The position numbers and the translations under genes are program-made. A DNA stretch of 64,000 bases from Pseudomonas shirazensis (lineage in GTDB: Bacteria; Pseudomonadota; Gammaproteobacteria; Pseudomonadales; Pseudomonadaceae), in assembly GCF_014268785.2 (NCBI RefSeq), contig NZ_JABWRD020000001.1, positions 943,001 through 1,007,000 on the forward strand, in the 5' to 3' direction. The notes beneath the pieces are model-generated. The model did no database searches. It saw only the letters and a program-made list of their open reading frames with translations, and had not been told where the DNA came from. This document shows, piece after piece, positions 44,011-52,977 of this stretch (positions within the stretch are counted from its first letter, which is position 1; every line of letters begins with the position of its first letter).

Positions 44011-45351
44011 ATGACAATTACAAGAAACATCGATAGCGCTGCCACACCCCGTGATTCAGCCACGCTGAACAAGGTTATCTTCATCAAGCTGATGCCGTTG
44101 CTGATTGCGGCGTACATCCTGAGCTTTCTCGACCGCACCAACATCGCCCTGGCCAAGCATCAGCTGGATGTGGATCTGGGCATTTCGGCGGCGGCCTATG
44201 GGCTGGGCGCCGGCTTGTTCTTTCTGACCTATGCGCTGTCGGAAGTACCCAGCAACCTGATCATGCACAAGGTCGGCGCGCGCTTCTGGATCGCCCGCAT
44301 CATGGTGACCTGGGGCCTGATCTCGGCCGCGATGGCGTTTGTTCAGGGCGAAACCTCGTTTTACATCCTGCGTCTGCTGCTGGGCGTGGCCGAGGCGGGG
44401 CTGTTCCCCGGCGTGATGCTCTATCTAACCTATTGGTTTGGCCGCGAGCAACGTGCGCGGGCGATTGGCTACTTCCTCCTGGGTGTGTGCTTCGCCAATA
44501 TCATCGGCGGCCCGCTGGGCGCGTTGCTGATGCAGCTGGACGGCCTGTGGGGATGGCGTGGTTGGCAGTGGATGTTCATGCTCGAAGGCCTGCCGGCAGT
44601 ATTCTTCGCCTATGTTGTATGGAAGAAACTACCGGACCGGCCGAGCAAGGCGCCGTGGCTGAGCCCGGCTGAAGCCGAGCAGATCGAGCGCGGCCTGGCG
44701 GCTGAGCAGGACGAAGGCGCAGGGCAGGGCGGCCATTCGCTCAAGCAGTGCCTGACGCCGCAGATCTTCCTGGCGATCCTGGTGTACTTCTGCCATCAGA
44801 TCACGGTGTATACGGTGATCTTCTTCCTGCCGGGAATCATCGGCAAATACGGCGAGTTGACCACGCTGCAGATCGGCTTGTTGACCTCGTTGCCGTGGAT
44901 CGCCGCAGCCGTGGGTGCGATGGCGCTGCCGCGCTTTGCCACTACCCCACAACGGGCACGGATGATGCTGGTGTGCGGGTTGCTGACCATGGCCGCCGGG
45001 CTGGGTATCGCCTCGCTGGCAGGGCCGGTGCTGAGCCTGATGGGCTTCTGCCTGTCGGCGCTGATGTTCTTTGTTGTGCAGTCGATTATCTTCCTGTACC
45101 CGGCCTCACGCCTCAAAGGCGCGGCCCTGGCCGGTGGGCTGGGCTTCGTCAACTCGTGTGGGCTGTTGGGCGGCTTTGTCGGCCCGTCGGTGATGGGTAT
45201 GATCGAGCAAACCACCGGTAACGCCATGAACGGGATGAAGATCATCGCGGTGATCCTGGTGCTCGCCGCGCTGGCTGCGCTGCGCCTGCGTCAAGGGCAT
45301 GAGCGCAAGGTCCCCAAGGCTGAAGCGCATGGACGCCGACAGGTAGTTTGA
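44011..45351 (+). CDS. MFS transporter, anion:cation symporter family
   Basis: A 446-residue 12-span carrier of the ACS family: IKLMPLLIAAYILSFLDRTNIALAKHQL, LFFLTYALSEVPSNLIMHKVGARFWIARIMVTWGLISAA and GVAEAGLFPGVMLYLTYWF are its typical motifs. ACS members take up organic anions such as phthalate, tartrate, glucarate and hydroxy acids. It lies 98 bp after the BKACE gene and probably imports the pathway's substrate. A good terminator hairpin follows at 45366. Confidence 0.94.
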   Translation: MTITRNIDSAATPRDSATLNKVIFIKLMPLLIAAYILSFLDRTNIALAKHQLDVDLGISAAAYGLGAGLFFLTYALSEVPSNLIMHKVGARFWIARIMVTWGLISAAMAFVQGETSFYILRLLLGVAEAGLFPGVMLYLTYWFGREQRARAIGYFLLGVCFANIIGGPLGALLMQLDGLWGWRGWQWMFMLEGLPAVFFAYVVWKKLPDRPSKAPWLSPAEAEQIERGLAAEQDEGAGQGGHSLKQCLTPQIFLAILVYFCHQITVYTVIFFLPGIIGKYGELTTLQIGLLTSLPWIAAAVGAMALPRFATTPQRARMMLVCGLLTMAAGLGIASLAGPVLSLMGFCLSALMFFVVQSIIFLYPASRLKGAALAGGLGFVNSCGLLGGFVGPSVMGMIEQTTGNAMNGMKIIAVILVLAALAALRLRQGHERKVPKAEAHGRRQVV

Positions 45352-45365
45352 GTCCACGCTGGTCT

Positions 45366-45401
45366 GCTCTGGCTGACGTTGCCGGCCAGAGCAGCCCTTT
45401 T
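45366..45401 (+). terminator. Rho-independent terminator after the BKACE operon
   Basis: GCTCTGGC (45366-45373) pairs with GCCAGAGC (45385-45392) across an 11-base loop, followed by AGCCCTTTT. It stands between the convergent MFS and lipoprotein genes, 14 bases after the MFS stop. Confidence 0.75.
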
Positions 45402-45418
45402 GCGGTTGTAACCTTGGA

Positions 45419-46090
45419 CTATTTGTTGTTGACCTGCTCGAACGACTTGGCCATGTCTCTGGCCCAGCCATCGAGTACCGCTTTCACATCCTTGGTCTGC
45501 ATGACCTGGTCGGCGTTATCCAGTTCGGCGCCCGCACCTTTGCGCACCACCTGCGCCACCACTTTGTTGTTGCCCGCGTCGATGAAGGCCGCTTCAGTGG
45601 CGAGGCTGGTGTCCTGATCACGGATACCGGTCGCGGTGCTCACGCCGGCTGCGATCAAGGCAATCGGGATCACTTCATAGGCTTGCAGGCTCTTGGTGCT
45701 CGCACTCACCCCGGTAATCGCCGGCCGCACGATCAACACCCCCGGGCCTGGTCCCTTGGCCAACGGCATGACCTTGGCCATTTCCCGCTGCAGGGCCTGA
45801 TCGTAGTACTGGGTAATGCCTTGCAGGGTGCTGGCGGGAATCTTGGCCGTGGGCTGCGGCTTTGGATACAGCTGGCTCGGTTCGATATAGACCATGGTGT
45901 AGCGGCGTGCATCGAGCTTCGGATCGACCCAGCGCATCACCGGCGCACCGGAAGGTGAAGTCTCCTGCTTGAGCAAACTGTAATCCTTGAGGAATCCAGA
46001 ATACTGGTTGGACTCGACGTACTTGCTGGCACAGCCAGACACTGCAAGTGTTGCCACGCACAACGCGGTCAGCAGTAACTTTGACTTCAT
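45419..46090 (-). CDS. DUF3313 family lipoprotein
   Basis: A 223-residue lipoprotein precursor: signal MKSKLLLTALCVATLA followed by lipobox VSGC, with the lipidated Cys at residue 20 or so, then SGFLKDYSLLK, which is typical of the DUF3313 group of unknown function, and a conserved C-terminal half (QDTSLATEAAFIDAGNNKVVAQVV). The start is the ATG with AAGGAGC upstream; a longer frame to 46150 lacks an RBS. It is the only gene on its transcript. Anchoring in the outer membrane is likely from Cys-Ala-Ser after the lipobox. Confidence 0.88.
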   Translation of the reverse strand: MKSKLLLTALCVATLAVSGCASKYVESNQYSGFLKDYSLLKQETSPSGAPVMRWVDPKLDARRYTMVYIEPSQLYPKPQPTAKIPASTLQGITQYYDQALQREMAKVMPLAKGPGPGVLIVRPAITGVSASTKSLQAYEVIPIALIAAGVSTATGIRDQDTSLATEAAFIDAGNNKVVAQVVRKGAGAELDNADQVMQTKDVKAVLDGWARDMAKSFEQVNNK

Positions 46091-46419
46091 GTTGTTGCTC
46101 CTTGTGGACAGATCTCTGCCGAGATCGCACTGCCGAGGGGGAATCGCCACGTCGCGCGGCCTTTCACACTATCCAGCTGCAGCGTTGCGATTGGTGTCAA
46201 ACAGGGTGGTGCTAGTTGCCCTGTGGGCCCGCATTGCTCATGTAATGAGCCCAGCCGAGTCCAGTACATGACAGCGCTGTTACTTGGCACACCTGGGCAA
46301 CCGTCAATCAGCATAGTCCAGCCATGTGTAAGTAAAGAGTTGGGCTAGGATTAGCTGGAACAGACGCGGCGGGCATTCGAGCTGCGGACTACAACGAATG
46401 CCAAAGAAGGTCCAGACCC
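46091..46419. other. Intergenic region between divergent lipoprotein and HD-GYP genes
   Basis: These 329 bases hold the two divergent promoters. A TTGACA matching the -35 consensus lies on the minus strand (complement of 46195-46200), but the -10 element is not convincing at normal spacing. TGGCAC at 46286-46291 resembles half of a sigma-54 site, but the matching TTGC is absent. I see no gene. Confidence 0.5.
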
Positions 46420-49287
46420 TTGAACACCTCACGCCGCGGCTTCTCCCTGCAAGTGCTGATTGGCCTGGCAATCATGTTCAGTACGCTGACGCTTGGGGCA
46501 GTGCTGGCCTACCAGGGCTACCGCAGCATCGAGCATACGTTGCTGGCTGCGTCGGCCGACACCAGTCGCCAGTTGGCGCGCACCATCAACGAGCGTGCGC
46601 AGCGCTTGATCAACCCGGTACTCAGCTCGATCCGTCTGCTTGCCCATGACTCGCTTGCCGAGGCCGTCACGCTGCAGCAACGGCTTGATCGTTTGCCCTT
46701 GCTCGCGGCCAGCCTGGACGCCAACAGCATGCTCAGCGCGGTGTATGTGGGCTATGCCAATGGCGAGTTCGTGCTGTTACGGGCGCTGCGCGACGAGGCC
46801 GACAGCCAGAGCGTGCATGCGCCCGCAGGTGCCGCGTACCTGTTGCAAAGCATCAGCCTGGACGGCAGTGGGCAGATGCTCGGTGAGTGGCGCTTTTACG
46901 ACCGAGGTCTGACGCTGCTGCAAACCCAGGCCAAACCGGACTACCACTTTGACCCGCGGACGCGGCCCTGGTTTGTCGAGGGCCTGGCCAGCGCGACTAC
47001 CCAGTTGACCAAGCCATATGTCTTTTTCACCACCAAGGAGATCGGCCTGACGGTTGCCCAACGCAGCATCACTGGGCACGCAGTGCTGGGCATGGACGCC
47101 TCGGTCAACGACCTGGGCGGCGAAGTGGCTGACCTGCGCACCACCCCCGGCACGCAGATGGCGGTGGTGGGCAGTGATGGCGAGGTAGTGTTTTACCCAG
47201 ATCTGCAGCGGGTAGTGGTCCAGGACGGTGCGGCGCTGCGTTTGTCGCGCCTGGACGAGCTGGCGGTCGACAGCCTCAGCTGGCTGTTCGTCAACAATTA
47301 CCAGAGCGCAGACCCGGTCCACTATCAGGCGGCCGGCCAGGACTGGTACGGCGTGCAGGTTCCGCTTTCGTCATTCACCCAGCACGACATCCGCCTGCTG
47401 ATCGCAGTACCGGCGGCTGAGCTACTGGGCGGCGCGCGGCAGATGCTGATGGCCGAAGCGCGCTGGGCGATTCTTCTGATCGGGGTCCTGCTGCTGATCG
47501 GCTGGGCCCTGGCGCGGCGTATTGGCCAGCCGCTGCAGGCGCTGACCGAGCAAGTACAGGCTCTGGCCAGTTTCGACTTCAGCCGGCGCGTCGGGGTCGA
47601 GTCGCGGATCAGCGAGGTCAGCGCGCTGAGCGAGGTGCTCGGCGGCATGTCACGCACTATTCACAACTTCCAGGCGATCACCCTCAGCCTGAGCCGGGAA
47701 ACCAATCTGGAAGATATGCTTCGCCAGGTGCTGGGTGAACTGGTGGAGGCGACTGCCGTAACCAGCGGTGCTGTCTATCTGGCCGGCGAAGACAGCGAGG
47801 TATTACGCCTGGCAGCGCACTATCGCGATGAGCGCTATCCCGCTGACCTACAGCTTGGCGTGCACGAGCCGCATCAACTGAATAGCGCAGTGGAGCAGGC
47901 GATGCCTGGCCAAACACCGACCATGGCCGTGGCGCTGAATGACCGCAGCGGGCAGCGCCTTGGGCTGTTGGTGTTGCAACTGGGCCCGGCGCAGCTGCAC
48001 TCGGGCGGCATTGCACCGGCATTTCGCCAGTTCGTCGAGGAGCTGTCCGGGGCGGCCGCAGTGGCCATAGAGACACGCCAGTTGATCGAGGCCCAGCAAC
48101 GCCTGCTCGACGGCATCATCCAGCTGCTCGCTGATGCCACCGATGCCAAAAGCCCCTATACCGGGGGCCACTGCCAGCGTGTGCCGGTGCTGGCGGAAAT
48201 GCTCATGGACAGTGTCATTGCCGCAAACAGTGGGCCTTACGCGCAGTTCCACATGGACGCACTGGAACGCTATGAGTTCAGGATCGCGGCGTGGCTGCAT
48301 GACTGCGGCAAGGTCACCAGCCCGGAGTACGTAGTCGACAAGGCGACCAAGCTGGAGACTTTGAACAACCGCATCCACGAGATCCGCACCCGCTTCGAGG
48401 TGCTCTGGCGCGATGCCGAGTTGCTCTATTGGCAGCGCTTGGCTGAGGGTGGCGAGCAGCAGGCGCTGCAAGCAGCGCTGGAGGATGCCCGGGTGCAGTT
48501 GCAGGAAGAGTTCGCCTTTATCGCCAATGCCAACATCGGCGGCGAGTTCATGTCCGATGCTGATATCGAGCGCTTGCGCACCATTGGTTCGCGCCCGTGG
48601 CTGCGCAACTTCGATAACCGCCTGGGCTTGTCCCGTGACGAGGCAGAACGTCTGGCGCCAGTGGCCTCGGCATTGCTGCCGGCGCCTGAGCAACTACTGG
48701 CTGACCGTGTCGACCACCTGGTGCCATGGGGTGAGCGCAAGCCGCCAGTCGACAAGCACGACCCACGCAATATCTGGGGCTTTGACATGCGCCTGCCGGC
48801 CCATGCTTACAATTATGGCGAACTGCACAACCTGAGTATCCGTCGCGGCACCCTGACTGACGAAGAGCGCTTCAAGATCAACGAGCACATCGTGCAGACC
48901 ATCATCATGCTCAACACCTTGCCGTTGCCCAGCCACCTCAAGCGCGTACCGGAGATTGCCGGCAACCATCACGAGAAGATGGACGGCAGCGGCTACCCAC
49001 GTGGTTTGAAGAGAGACGACATGAGCATCGCCGAACGAGTGATGGCGATTGCCGATATCTTCGAGGCACTGAGTGCGGCTGACCGGCCCTATAAGGCGGC
49101 CAAGTCGTTGTCGGAGTCAGTCAAGATTCTCGGCTTCATGGCCCGCGACCAGCACATCGACCCAGGGCTGTTCCGCCTGTTTTTAAGCAGCGGCGTGTAC
49201 CGCGAGTACGGCGAGCGTTTTCTGCGCAGTGACCAGCTTGACGACGTCGATATCGAGCCTTATCTGCGCGCATTCGCAGGGTCTTGA
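46420..49287 (+). CDS. Membrane sensor with Cache, HAMP, GAF-like and HD-GYP domains
   Basis: A 955-residue protein with TM1 (about 11-31), a periplasmic Cache-like domain (about 35-340, DPRTRPWFVEGL), TM2 (about 347-364), HAMP (about 365-415), a GAF-like domain (about 425-555) and an HD-GYP-type phosphodiesterase (about 560-950). Key residues are His584, HDCGK (627-631), HEKMDGSGYP (851-860) and AIADIFEAL. HD-GYP enzymes degrade cyclic di-GMP. About 170 residues are inserted between HDCGK and LTDEE (812), where canonical domains have only 15-20. The TTG start at 46420 has AAGAAGG 9 bases upstream. Ligand unknown. Confidence 0.9.
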   Translation: MNTSRRGFSLQVLIGLAIMFSTLTLGAVLAYQGYRSIEHTLLAASADTSRQLARTINERAQRLINPVLSSIRLLAHDSLAEAVTLQQRLDRLPLLAASLDANSMLSAVYVGYANGEFVLLRALRDEADSQSVHAPAGAAYLLQSISLDGSGQMLGEWRFYDRGLTLLQTQAKPDYHFDPRTRPWFVEGLASATTQLTKPYVFFTTKEIGLTVAQRSITGHAVLGMDASVNDLGGEVADLRTTPGTQMAVVGSDGEVVFYPDLQRVVVQDGAALRLSRLDELAVDSLSWLFVNNYQSADPVHYQAAGQDWYGVQVPLSSFTQHDIRLLIAVPAAELLGGARQMLMAEARWAILLIGVLLLIGWALARRIGQPLQALTEQVQALASFDFSRRVGVESRISEVSALSEVLGGMSRTIHNFQAITLSLSRETNLEDMLRQVLGELVEATAVTSGAVYLAGEDSEVLRLAAHYRDERYPADLQLGVHEPHQLNSAVEQAMPGQTPTMAVALNDRSGQRLGLLVLQLGPAQLHSGGIAPAFRQFVEELSGAAAVAIETRQLIEAQQRLLDGIIQLLADATDAKSPYTGGHCQRVPVLAEMLMDSVIAANSGPYAQFHMDALERYEFRIAAWLHDCGKVTSPEYVVDKATKLETLNNRIHEIRTRFEVLWRDAELLYWQRLAEGGEQQALQAALEDARVQLQEEFAFIANANIGGEFMSDADIERLRTIGSRPWLRNFDNRLGLSRDEAERLAPVASALLPAPEQLLADRVDHLVPWGERKPPVDKHDPRNIWGFDMRLPAHAYNYGELHNLSIRRGTLTDEERFKINEHIVQTIIMLNTLPLPSHLKRVPEIAGNHHEKMDGSGYPRGLKRDDMSIAERVMAIADIFEALSAADRPYKAAKSLSESVKILGFMARDQHIDPGLFRLFLSSGVYREYGERFLRSDQLDDVDIEPYLRAFAGS

Positions 49288-49394
49288 GGGCGTCTGGAGG
49301 GTGCCTGCCGACTATCGATTGCGCTCATGAAAGTTTGACCGATGAGTCAAATCTGCCTAGGGTAGCCCGCTCTGTTTTTCTGTTTGAGCGTGTT

Positions 49395-50579
49395 ATGACT
49401 ACCCCGTACAAGCTGCCGGCAACCGTCTACCTGCTGGGTTTGACCATCTTCACCCTGGTCACCGCCGAGTTCATGGTCGCCGGGATGATGCCGGCATTGG
49501 CTGATGCCTTCTCCGTCAGCCTGGCCCAGGTCGGCAACCTGATTGCTTTCTATGCATTGGGCATGGCCCTCGGTGGGCCGCCGCTCACAGTGCTGTTGAT
49601 TTCTCGCGGCATCGGTAACAAGCGGGCGTTGATCGCCTTGTTGGTCGTCTATTTATTGGCCGCCGGGGTGTCCGCCGTGGCGCCGAGCTACACCATCCTG
49701 CTGGCGGCGCGGGTGATCATGGGTGTGGCCAGTGCAGCCTGCATCGGCCTGTGCATGACTCTGTGTGCCGGGCTGGTACCGTTGGCCGCGCGGGGCAGGG
49801 CGATTGCGGTGGTGCTGGCGGGGCTGATGCTGTCGCCGGTGGCCGGCGTGCCGCTGACCACGGTGATCGAGCAGGTCGCCGGCTGGCGCGCCAGTGCCTG
49901 GATGATCGTTGCCCTGGCGCTGCTGTGCACCTTACTGGTCGCACGCCAGCTGCCGCAGGACGTCGCCGGCCAGCAGCCCAGCCTGCGTCGGCAACTGGAC
50001 GACCTGAAAAGCCGCAGCCTGTGGGGTGCCTACGTCACCAGCGGGCTGATCATCGGTGCGACCTTTGCCGCATTCAGCTACATCACACCGATCTTGATCA
50101 ACGAAGTCGGCATATCGCCCGCTTACGTCGCACCGCTGCTGGCGCTGTACGGCGTCGCCAACGTGCTTGGCAACCTGTTCATCGGACGTATCGCCGAGCG
50201 GCACACCTTCCGCGCCTTGGGTTGGGGGCTGGCGTTGTTGGTGCTGGCCATGGCCGGCTTTGCGCTGGGCGGCGAGCATCGCTGGTTGAATTTGCTGTGC
50301 TTTATCCTGATCGGTTTTACCGGCGTGGCGCTCAACCCAGCGATGGTCGCGCGGGTGATGAAGGCCGCCGAGCCGGGCGCGTTGGTCAATACCCTGCACA
50401 CCTCGGTCATCACCGCTGGTTTGGCCTTTGGCAGTTGGGCGGGGGGCGAGGCGATCGATGCGGGCTTTGGCCTGCGTGCGCCGTTGTGGGTTGGCGCGGC
50501 GCTGGCCGGACTGGGCCTGATCAGCCTGGCGCGGCCACTGCTCAATGCCCGCACGCCTGCGGCAAGGCCGTATGCCTGA
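49395..50579 (+). CDS. MFS transporter, DHA1/AraJ-like
   Basis: A 394-residue 12-span carrier with YLLGLTIFTLVTAEFMVAGMMPALADAFSVSLAQVGNLIAFYALGMALGGP, which is typical of the AraJ/PbuE/NepI group of sugar, purine or drug exporters. I chose the ATG at 49395, which begins in the usual N-terminus; the open frame upstream to 49284 overlaps the HD-GYP stop and gives a non-membrane extension. It converges on another MFS gene of the same subfamily with a 44-base gap. Confidence 0.87.
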   Translation: MTTPYKLPATVYLLGLTIFTLVTAEFMVAGMMPALADAFSVSLAQVGNLIAFYALGMALGGPPLTVLLISRGIGNKRALIALLVVYLLAAGVSAVAPSYTILLAARVIMGVASAACIGLCMTLCAGLVPLAARGRAIAVVLAGLMLSPVAGVPLTTVIEQVAGWRASAWMIVALALLCTLLVARQLPQDVAGQQPSLRRQLDDLKSRSLWGAYVTSGLIIGATFAAFSYITPILINEVGISPAYVAPLLALYGVANVLGNLFIGRIAERHTFRALGWGLALLVLAMAGFALGGEHRWLNLLCFILIGFTGVALNPAMVARVMKAAEPGALVNTLHTSVITAGLAFGSWAGGEAIDAGFGLRAPLWVGAALAGLGLISLARPLLNARTPAARPYA

Positions 50580-50588
50580 TTGAAGCAG

Positions 50589-50613
50589 GGCGCAACAGTC
50601 AGTACTTTGCGCC
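50589..50613. terminator. Inverted repeat between two convergent MFS genes
   Basis: GGCGCAA (50589-50595) pairs with TTGCGCC (50607-50613) over an 11-base loop, midway between the two convergent stops. It could end transcription from both sides, although no long T-run is present. Confidence 0.45.
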
Positions 50614-50623
50614 AACGTGTTGC

Positions 50624-51811
50624 TTAGTGACCGCCTTTCATGCGGCGCGCCAGCAGATACAGGCCCAGGCCGACCAACGCGGTCGCGGCGCCGATGTAAC
50701 CCGTGCTGGTCCAGCCCAGTCCAGCAGTAATCGCCATGCCGCCCAGCCACGGCCCCAGCGCATTGGCCAGGTTGAACGCTGCGTGGTTGGATGCCGCCGC
50801 CAGGCTCGGCGCCTCGTGAGCGATGTCCATCAAGCGAATCTGCAGCGGCGCTGCCAGGGCGATCATGCTGCCGACCAGGGCGATGCCGAGCATGACTGAC
50901 CACAGTGCATGGGCGGCGTAGGTGAAGAACAGCAGCACGCCGATCGACCAGAGCAACACCAGGCCTACCGCACGGAACTGCAGCCGATCAAACAGCTTGC
51001 CACCGGCAATGTTGCCGATGATGCCGCCGGCGCCAAATGCCGCCAGGGCAAAGGGGATCATCTGTGCCGAAGTGCCGGTCACCTCGAGCATGGTGGGCGC
51101 CAGATAGCTGAACACGCAGAACATCCCGGCAAAGCCGACTGCGGCAATGCCCAGCGCCATCCACACTTGCGGCAAGCGGAACGCCTGCAATTCCTTGCGC
51201 GGATCGCTGCGTGCTTCATCGTCACGCTGCGGCACGTAACGCCAAACCAGGGCAATGGTGCATAGCGCGATTACGCCCACCAGCAAGAATGCCGACCGCC
51301 AGCCAAAGTACTGCCCCAGCAGGGTGGCCACGGGGTTGCCCAGCAGCATGGCCAGGGTCAGCCCGAGCATCACTCGCGCCACCGCCCCGGCCCGCTGGTT
51401 ACTCGCGACCATGCTCGAGGCCACCACCGCCGCGATACCAAAATAGGCGCCATGGGGCAGGCCGCTGATAAAGCGGAACGCCACCAGGCCGCCGAATGAT
51501 GGGGCCAAAGCTGTCGCCAGGTTGCCCGCGGCATACAGCGCCATCAGCAACAGCAGCATGTGCTTGCGCAGCAGCTTGGCGCCGAGAATCGCCAGCGCCG
51601 GTGCACCGACTACCACGCCCAGGGCGTAGGCACTGATCGCGTGGCCGACTTGGGGTTCGCTCAGGTGCAGGTTGCTGGCAATGTCGGGCATCAGGCCCAT
51701 GATCGCGAACTCGCCAGTGCCGATGGCGAAGCTGCCCAGGGCCATGGCGGCCTCCATTCTCGCCACGGTGGCTTTGGAGGCGGTTGGGGAAGGGGCTTGG
51801 TGAACTGACAT
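50624..51811 (-). CDS. MFS transporter, AraJ-like
   Basis: A 395-residue 12-span carrier: MALGSFAIGTGEFAIMGLMPDIASNLHLSEPQVGHAISAYALGVVVGAP followed by RFISGLPHGAYFGIAAVVASSMV, close to AraJ/YdhP-type exporters. CAAGGATCC precedes the ATG. The LysR gene upstream is on the same strand but ends in its own terminator hairpin (51911-51944), so this gene likely has a separate promoter in the 141-bp gap. Substrate unknown. Confidence 0.9.
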   Translation of the reverse strand: MSVHQAPSPTASKATVARMEAAMALGSFAIGTGEFAIMGLMPDIASNLHLSEPQVGHAISAYALGVVVGAPALAILGAKLLRKHMLLLLMALYAAGNLATALAPSFGGLVAFRFISGLPHGAYFGIAAVVASSMVASNQRAGAVARVMLGLTLAMLLGNPVATLLGQYFGWRSAFLLVGVIALCTIALVWRYVPQRDDEARSDPRKELQAFRLPQVWMALGIAAVGFAGMFCVFSYLAPTMLEVTGTSAQMIPFALAAFGAGGIIGNIAGGKLFDRLQFRAVGLVLLWSIGVLLFFTYAAHALWSVMLGIALVGSMIALAAPLQIRLMDIAHEAPSLAAASNHAAFNLANALGPWLGGMAITAGLGWTSTGYIGAATALVGLGLYLLARRMKGGH

Positions 51812-51910
51812 CGGGATCCTTGTTGAAATACGCTGAAACGTTTAACTGTGCAGTTTATGGATGTGAACACGCTCCGTCGAGGCGGTTCATCGCTTGGCCA
51901 GGCGATGCTG

Positions 51911-51944
51911 AAAATGCCTGAGGAGTACAGATGTACTCCGCATT
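51911..51944 (-). terminator. Terminator hairpin after the LysR gene
   Basis: On the minus strand GGAGTAC-ATCT-GTACTCC (51922-51939) makes a perfect 7-bp stem, extended by AATGC/GCATT across a bulge, and is followed by TTTTC. It lies about 10 bases after the LysR stop codon at 51953. Confidence 0.68.
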
Positions 51945-51952
51945 GAAAAAGC

Positions 51953-52840
51953 TCATCTCAACCAACTTTGCGCCTCTTCCAGAAAATGCATGACTGCCCG
52001 TGAGCGCTCGTCCACGCGGGTGATCAACGACAGCTCGCTGTGCATGTCGGCCTGCTCGAGTTCGAGCGTACGGATGCCCGGCATGCTCAGTTGGGTGAGG
52101 GTTTGCGGGAGAATGCTGATGCCGATACCTGCTGCAATCAGGCCAGGAATGCTCATCAACGAAGGCACTTGCATGACGTTGGCAGGGTGCAACTGATACT
52201 GCCGACACAGCTGCAGTATGTGTGAGGTCAGGCCGATGCCGAGCGGGTCCTCGAGGAAGATGAACTTCTCTTGGCGCAGGCTCGCCAGATCGCCGTTGAA
52301 TGTATCTGCCAGGGGATGGTTGTCAGGCATCAGCAGGACCAGCCTGGATGTACTGAAGCAGTGGGTGCGCAGGCGGGCGGGCAAATGGTCCTTGAAGATC
52401 CGGGCGAAGCCGATGTCGAGCGTGCCTTCCAGCAGTTTGTCGAACTGAGCCTGAATGCGCGCATCGAGCAGGGTCACCTTGACTTCCGGATAGCTGCTGA
52501 AATAGTGCCGAATCAACTGGGGCAGATTGGCCTCGAGCAGTGCCGAGTGGTAGCCGATGGTAATTTCACCGATCTCTCCGCGCCGAGCGCGCTTGGCGGC
52601 GGCCACGGCCAGCTCACTGGAATGCAGGGCATCCCGCGCATGCGGTAGAAACGCCGCGCCAGCGGCGGTCAGTTCGACGCCGCGATTGGCCCGGCGAAAC
52701 AGCGTGACGGCCAGCTCGCTCTCCAGCGTCTTGATCAGCTGACTCAAGGCAGGTTGGGCAACCTGCAAGTGCTCGGCGGCCTTGCTGAAGTGCTGAAACT
52801 CGGCGGCGCAGACGAACGCGCGCAGATGACGTAGCTCCAT
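51953..52840 (-). CDS. LysR family regulator, CatR/BenM-like
   Basis: A 295-residue LysR protein: MELRHLRAFVCAAEFQHFSKAAEHLQVAQPALSQLIKTLESELAVTLFRRANRGVELTAAG, close to the CatR/CatM/BenM branch that senses aromatic-ring intermediates. Effector domain with TIGYHSALLEANLPQLI and EDPLGIGLTSHIL. It is divergent from the MHS symporter gene, and the 137-bp gap carries palindromes at 52853 and 52885. It probably controls the symporter and the AroQ-like gene. Confidence 0.93.
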   Translation of the reverse strand: MELRHLRAFVCAAEFQHFSKAAEHLQVAQPALSQLIKTLESELAVTLFRRANRGVELTAAGAAFLPHARDALHSSELAVAAAKRARRGEIGEITIGYHSALLEANLPQLIRHYFSSYPEVKVTLLDARIQAQFDKLLEGTLDIGFARIFKDHLPARLRTHCFSTSRLVLLMPDNHPLADTFNGDLASLRQEKFIFLEDPLGIGLTSHILQLCRQYQLHPANVMQVPSLMSIPGLIAAGIGISILPQTLTQLSMPGIRTLELEQADMHSELSLITRVDERSRAVMHFLEEAQSWLR

Positions 52841-52852
52841 GATTCGACCTGT

Positions 52853-52867
52853 ATAAGGCTAGCTTAT
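52853..52867. promoter_or_regulatory. LysR-type site ATAAG-N5-CTTAT
   Basis: ATAAGGCTAGCTTAT has arms ATAAG/CTTAT and T-N11-A spacing. It begins 13 bases upstream of the LysR ATG, as expected for the autoregulatory recognition site. A second short palindrome, GATAATTATC (52885-52894), lies between it and the divergent symporter gene. Confidence 0.55.
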
Positions 52868-52884
52868 GAGTTTATCCGGTTTTC

Positions 52885-52894
52885 GATAATTATC
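52885..52894. promoter_or_regulatory. Palindrome GATAATTATC in the LysR/symporter gap
   Basis: A perfect 10-bp palindrome 18 bases from the LysR site at 52853-52867. The pair could be the recognition and activation half-sites of the LysR protein; this is inferred from spacing only. Confidence 0.4.
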
Positions 52895-52977
52895 TTGCAG
52901 GTAAAAGCGCCTAGAGTCGACTCAGATGCACAACCGTCCGCTACGGGCGCTCGATAACAATAATGATTGAGACACTC

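Noticed and set aside
46286..46303. TGGCAC half of a possible sigma-54 promoter before the HD-GYP gene
   Set aside because: The expected TTGC at the -12 position is missing at the right spacing.
51855..52208. Small frame on the minus strand ending in a segment often seen in Pseudomonas spurious ORFs
   Set aside because: It overlaps the LysR gene in another frame and runs through the terminator hairpin; no RBS was found.
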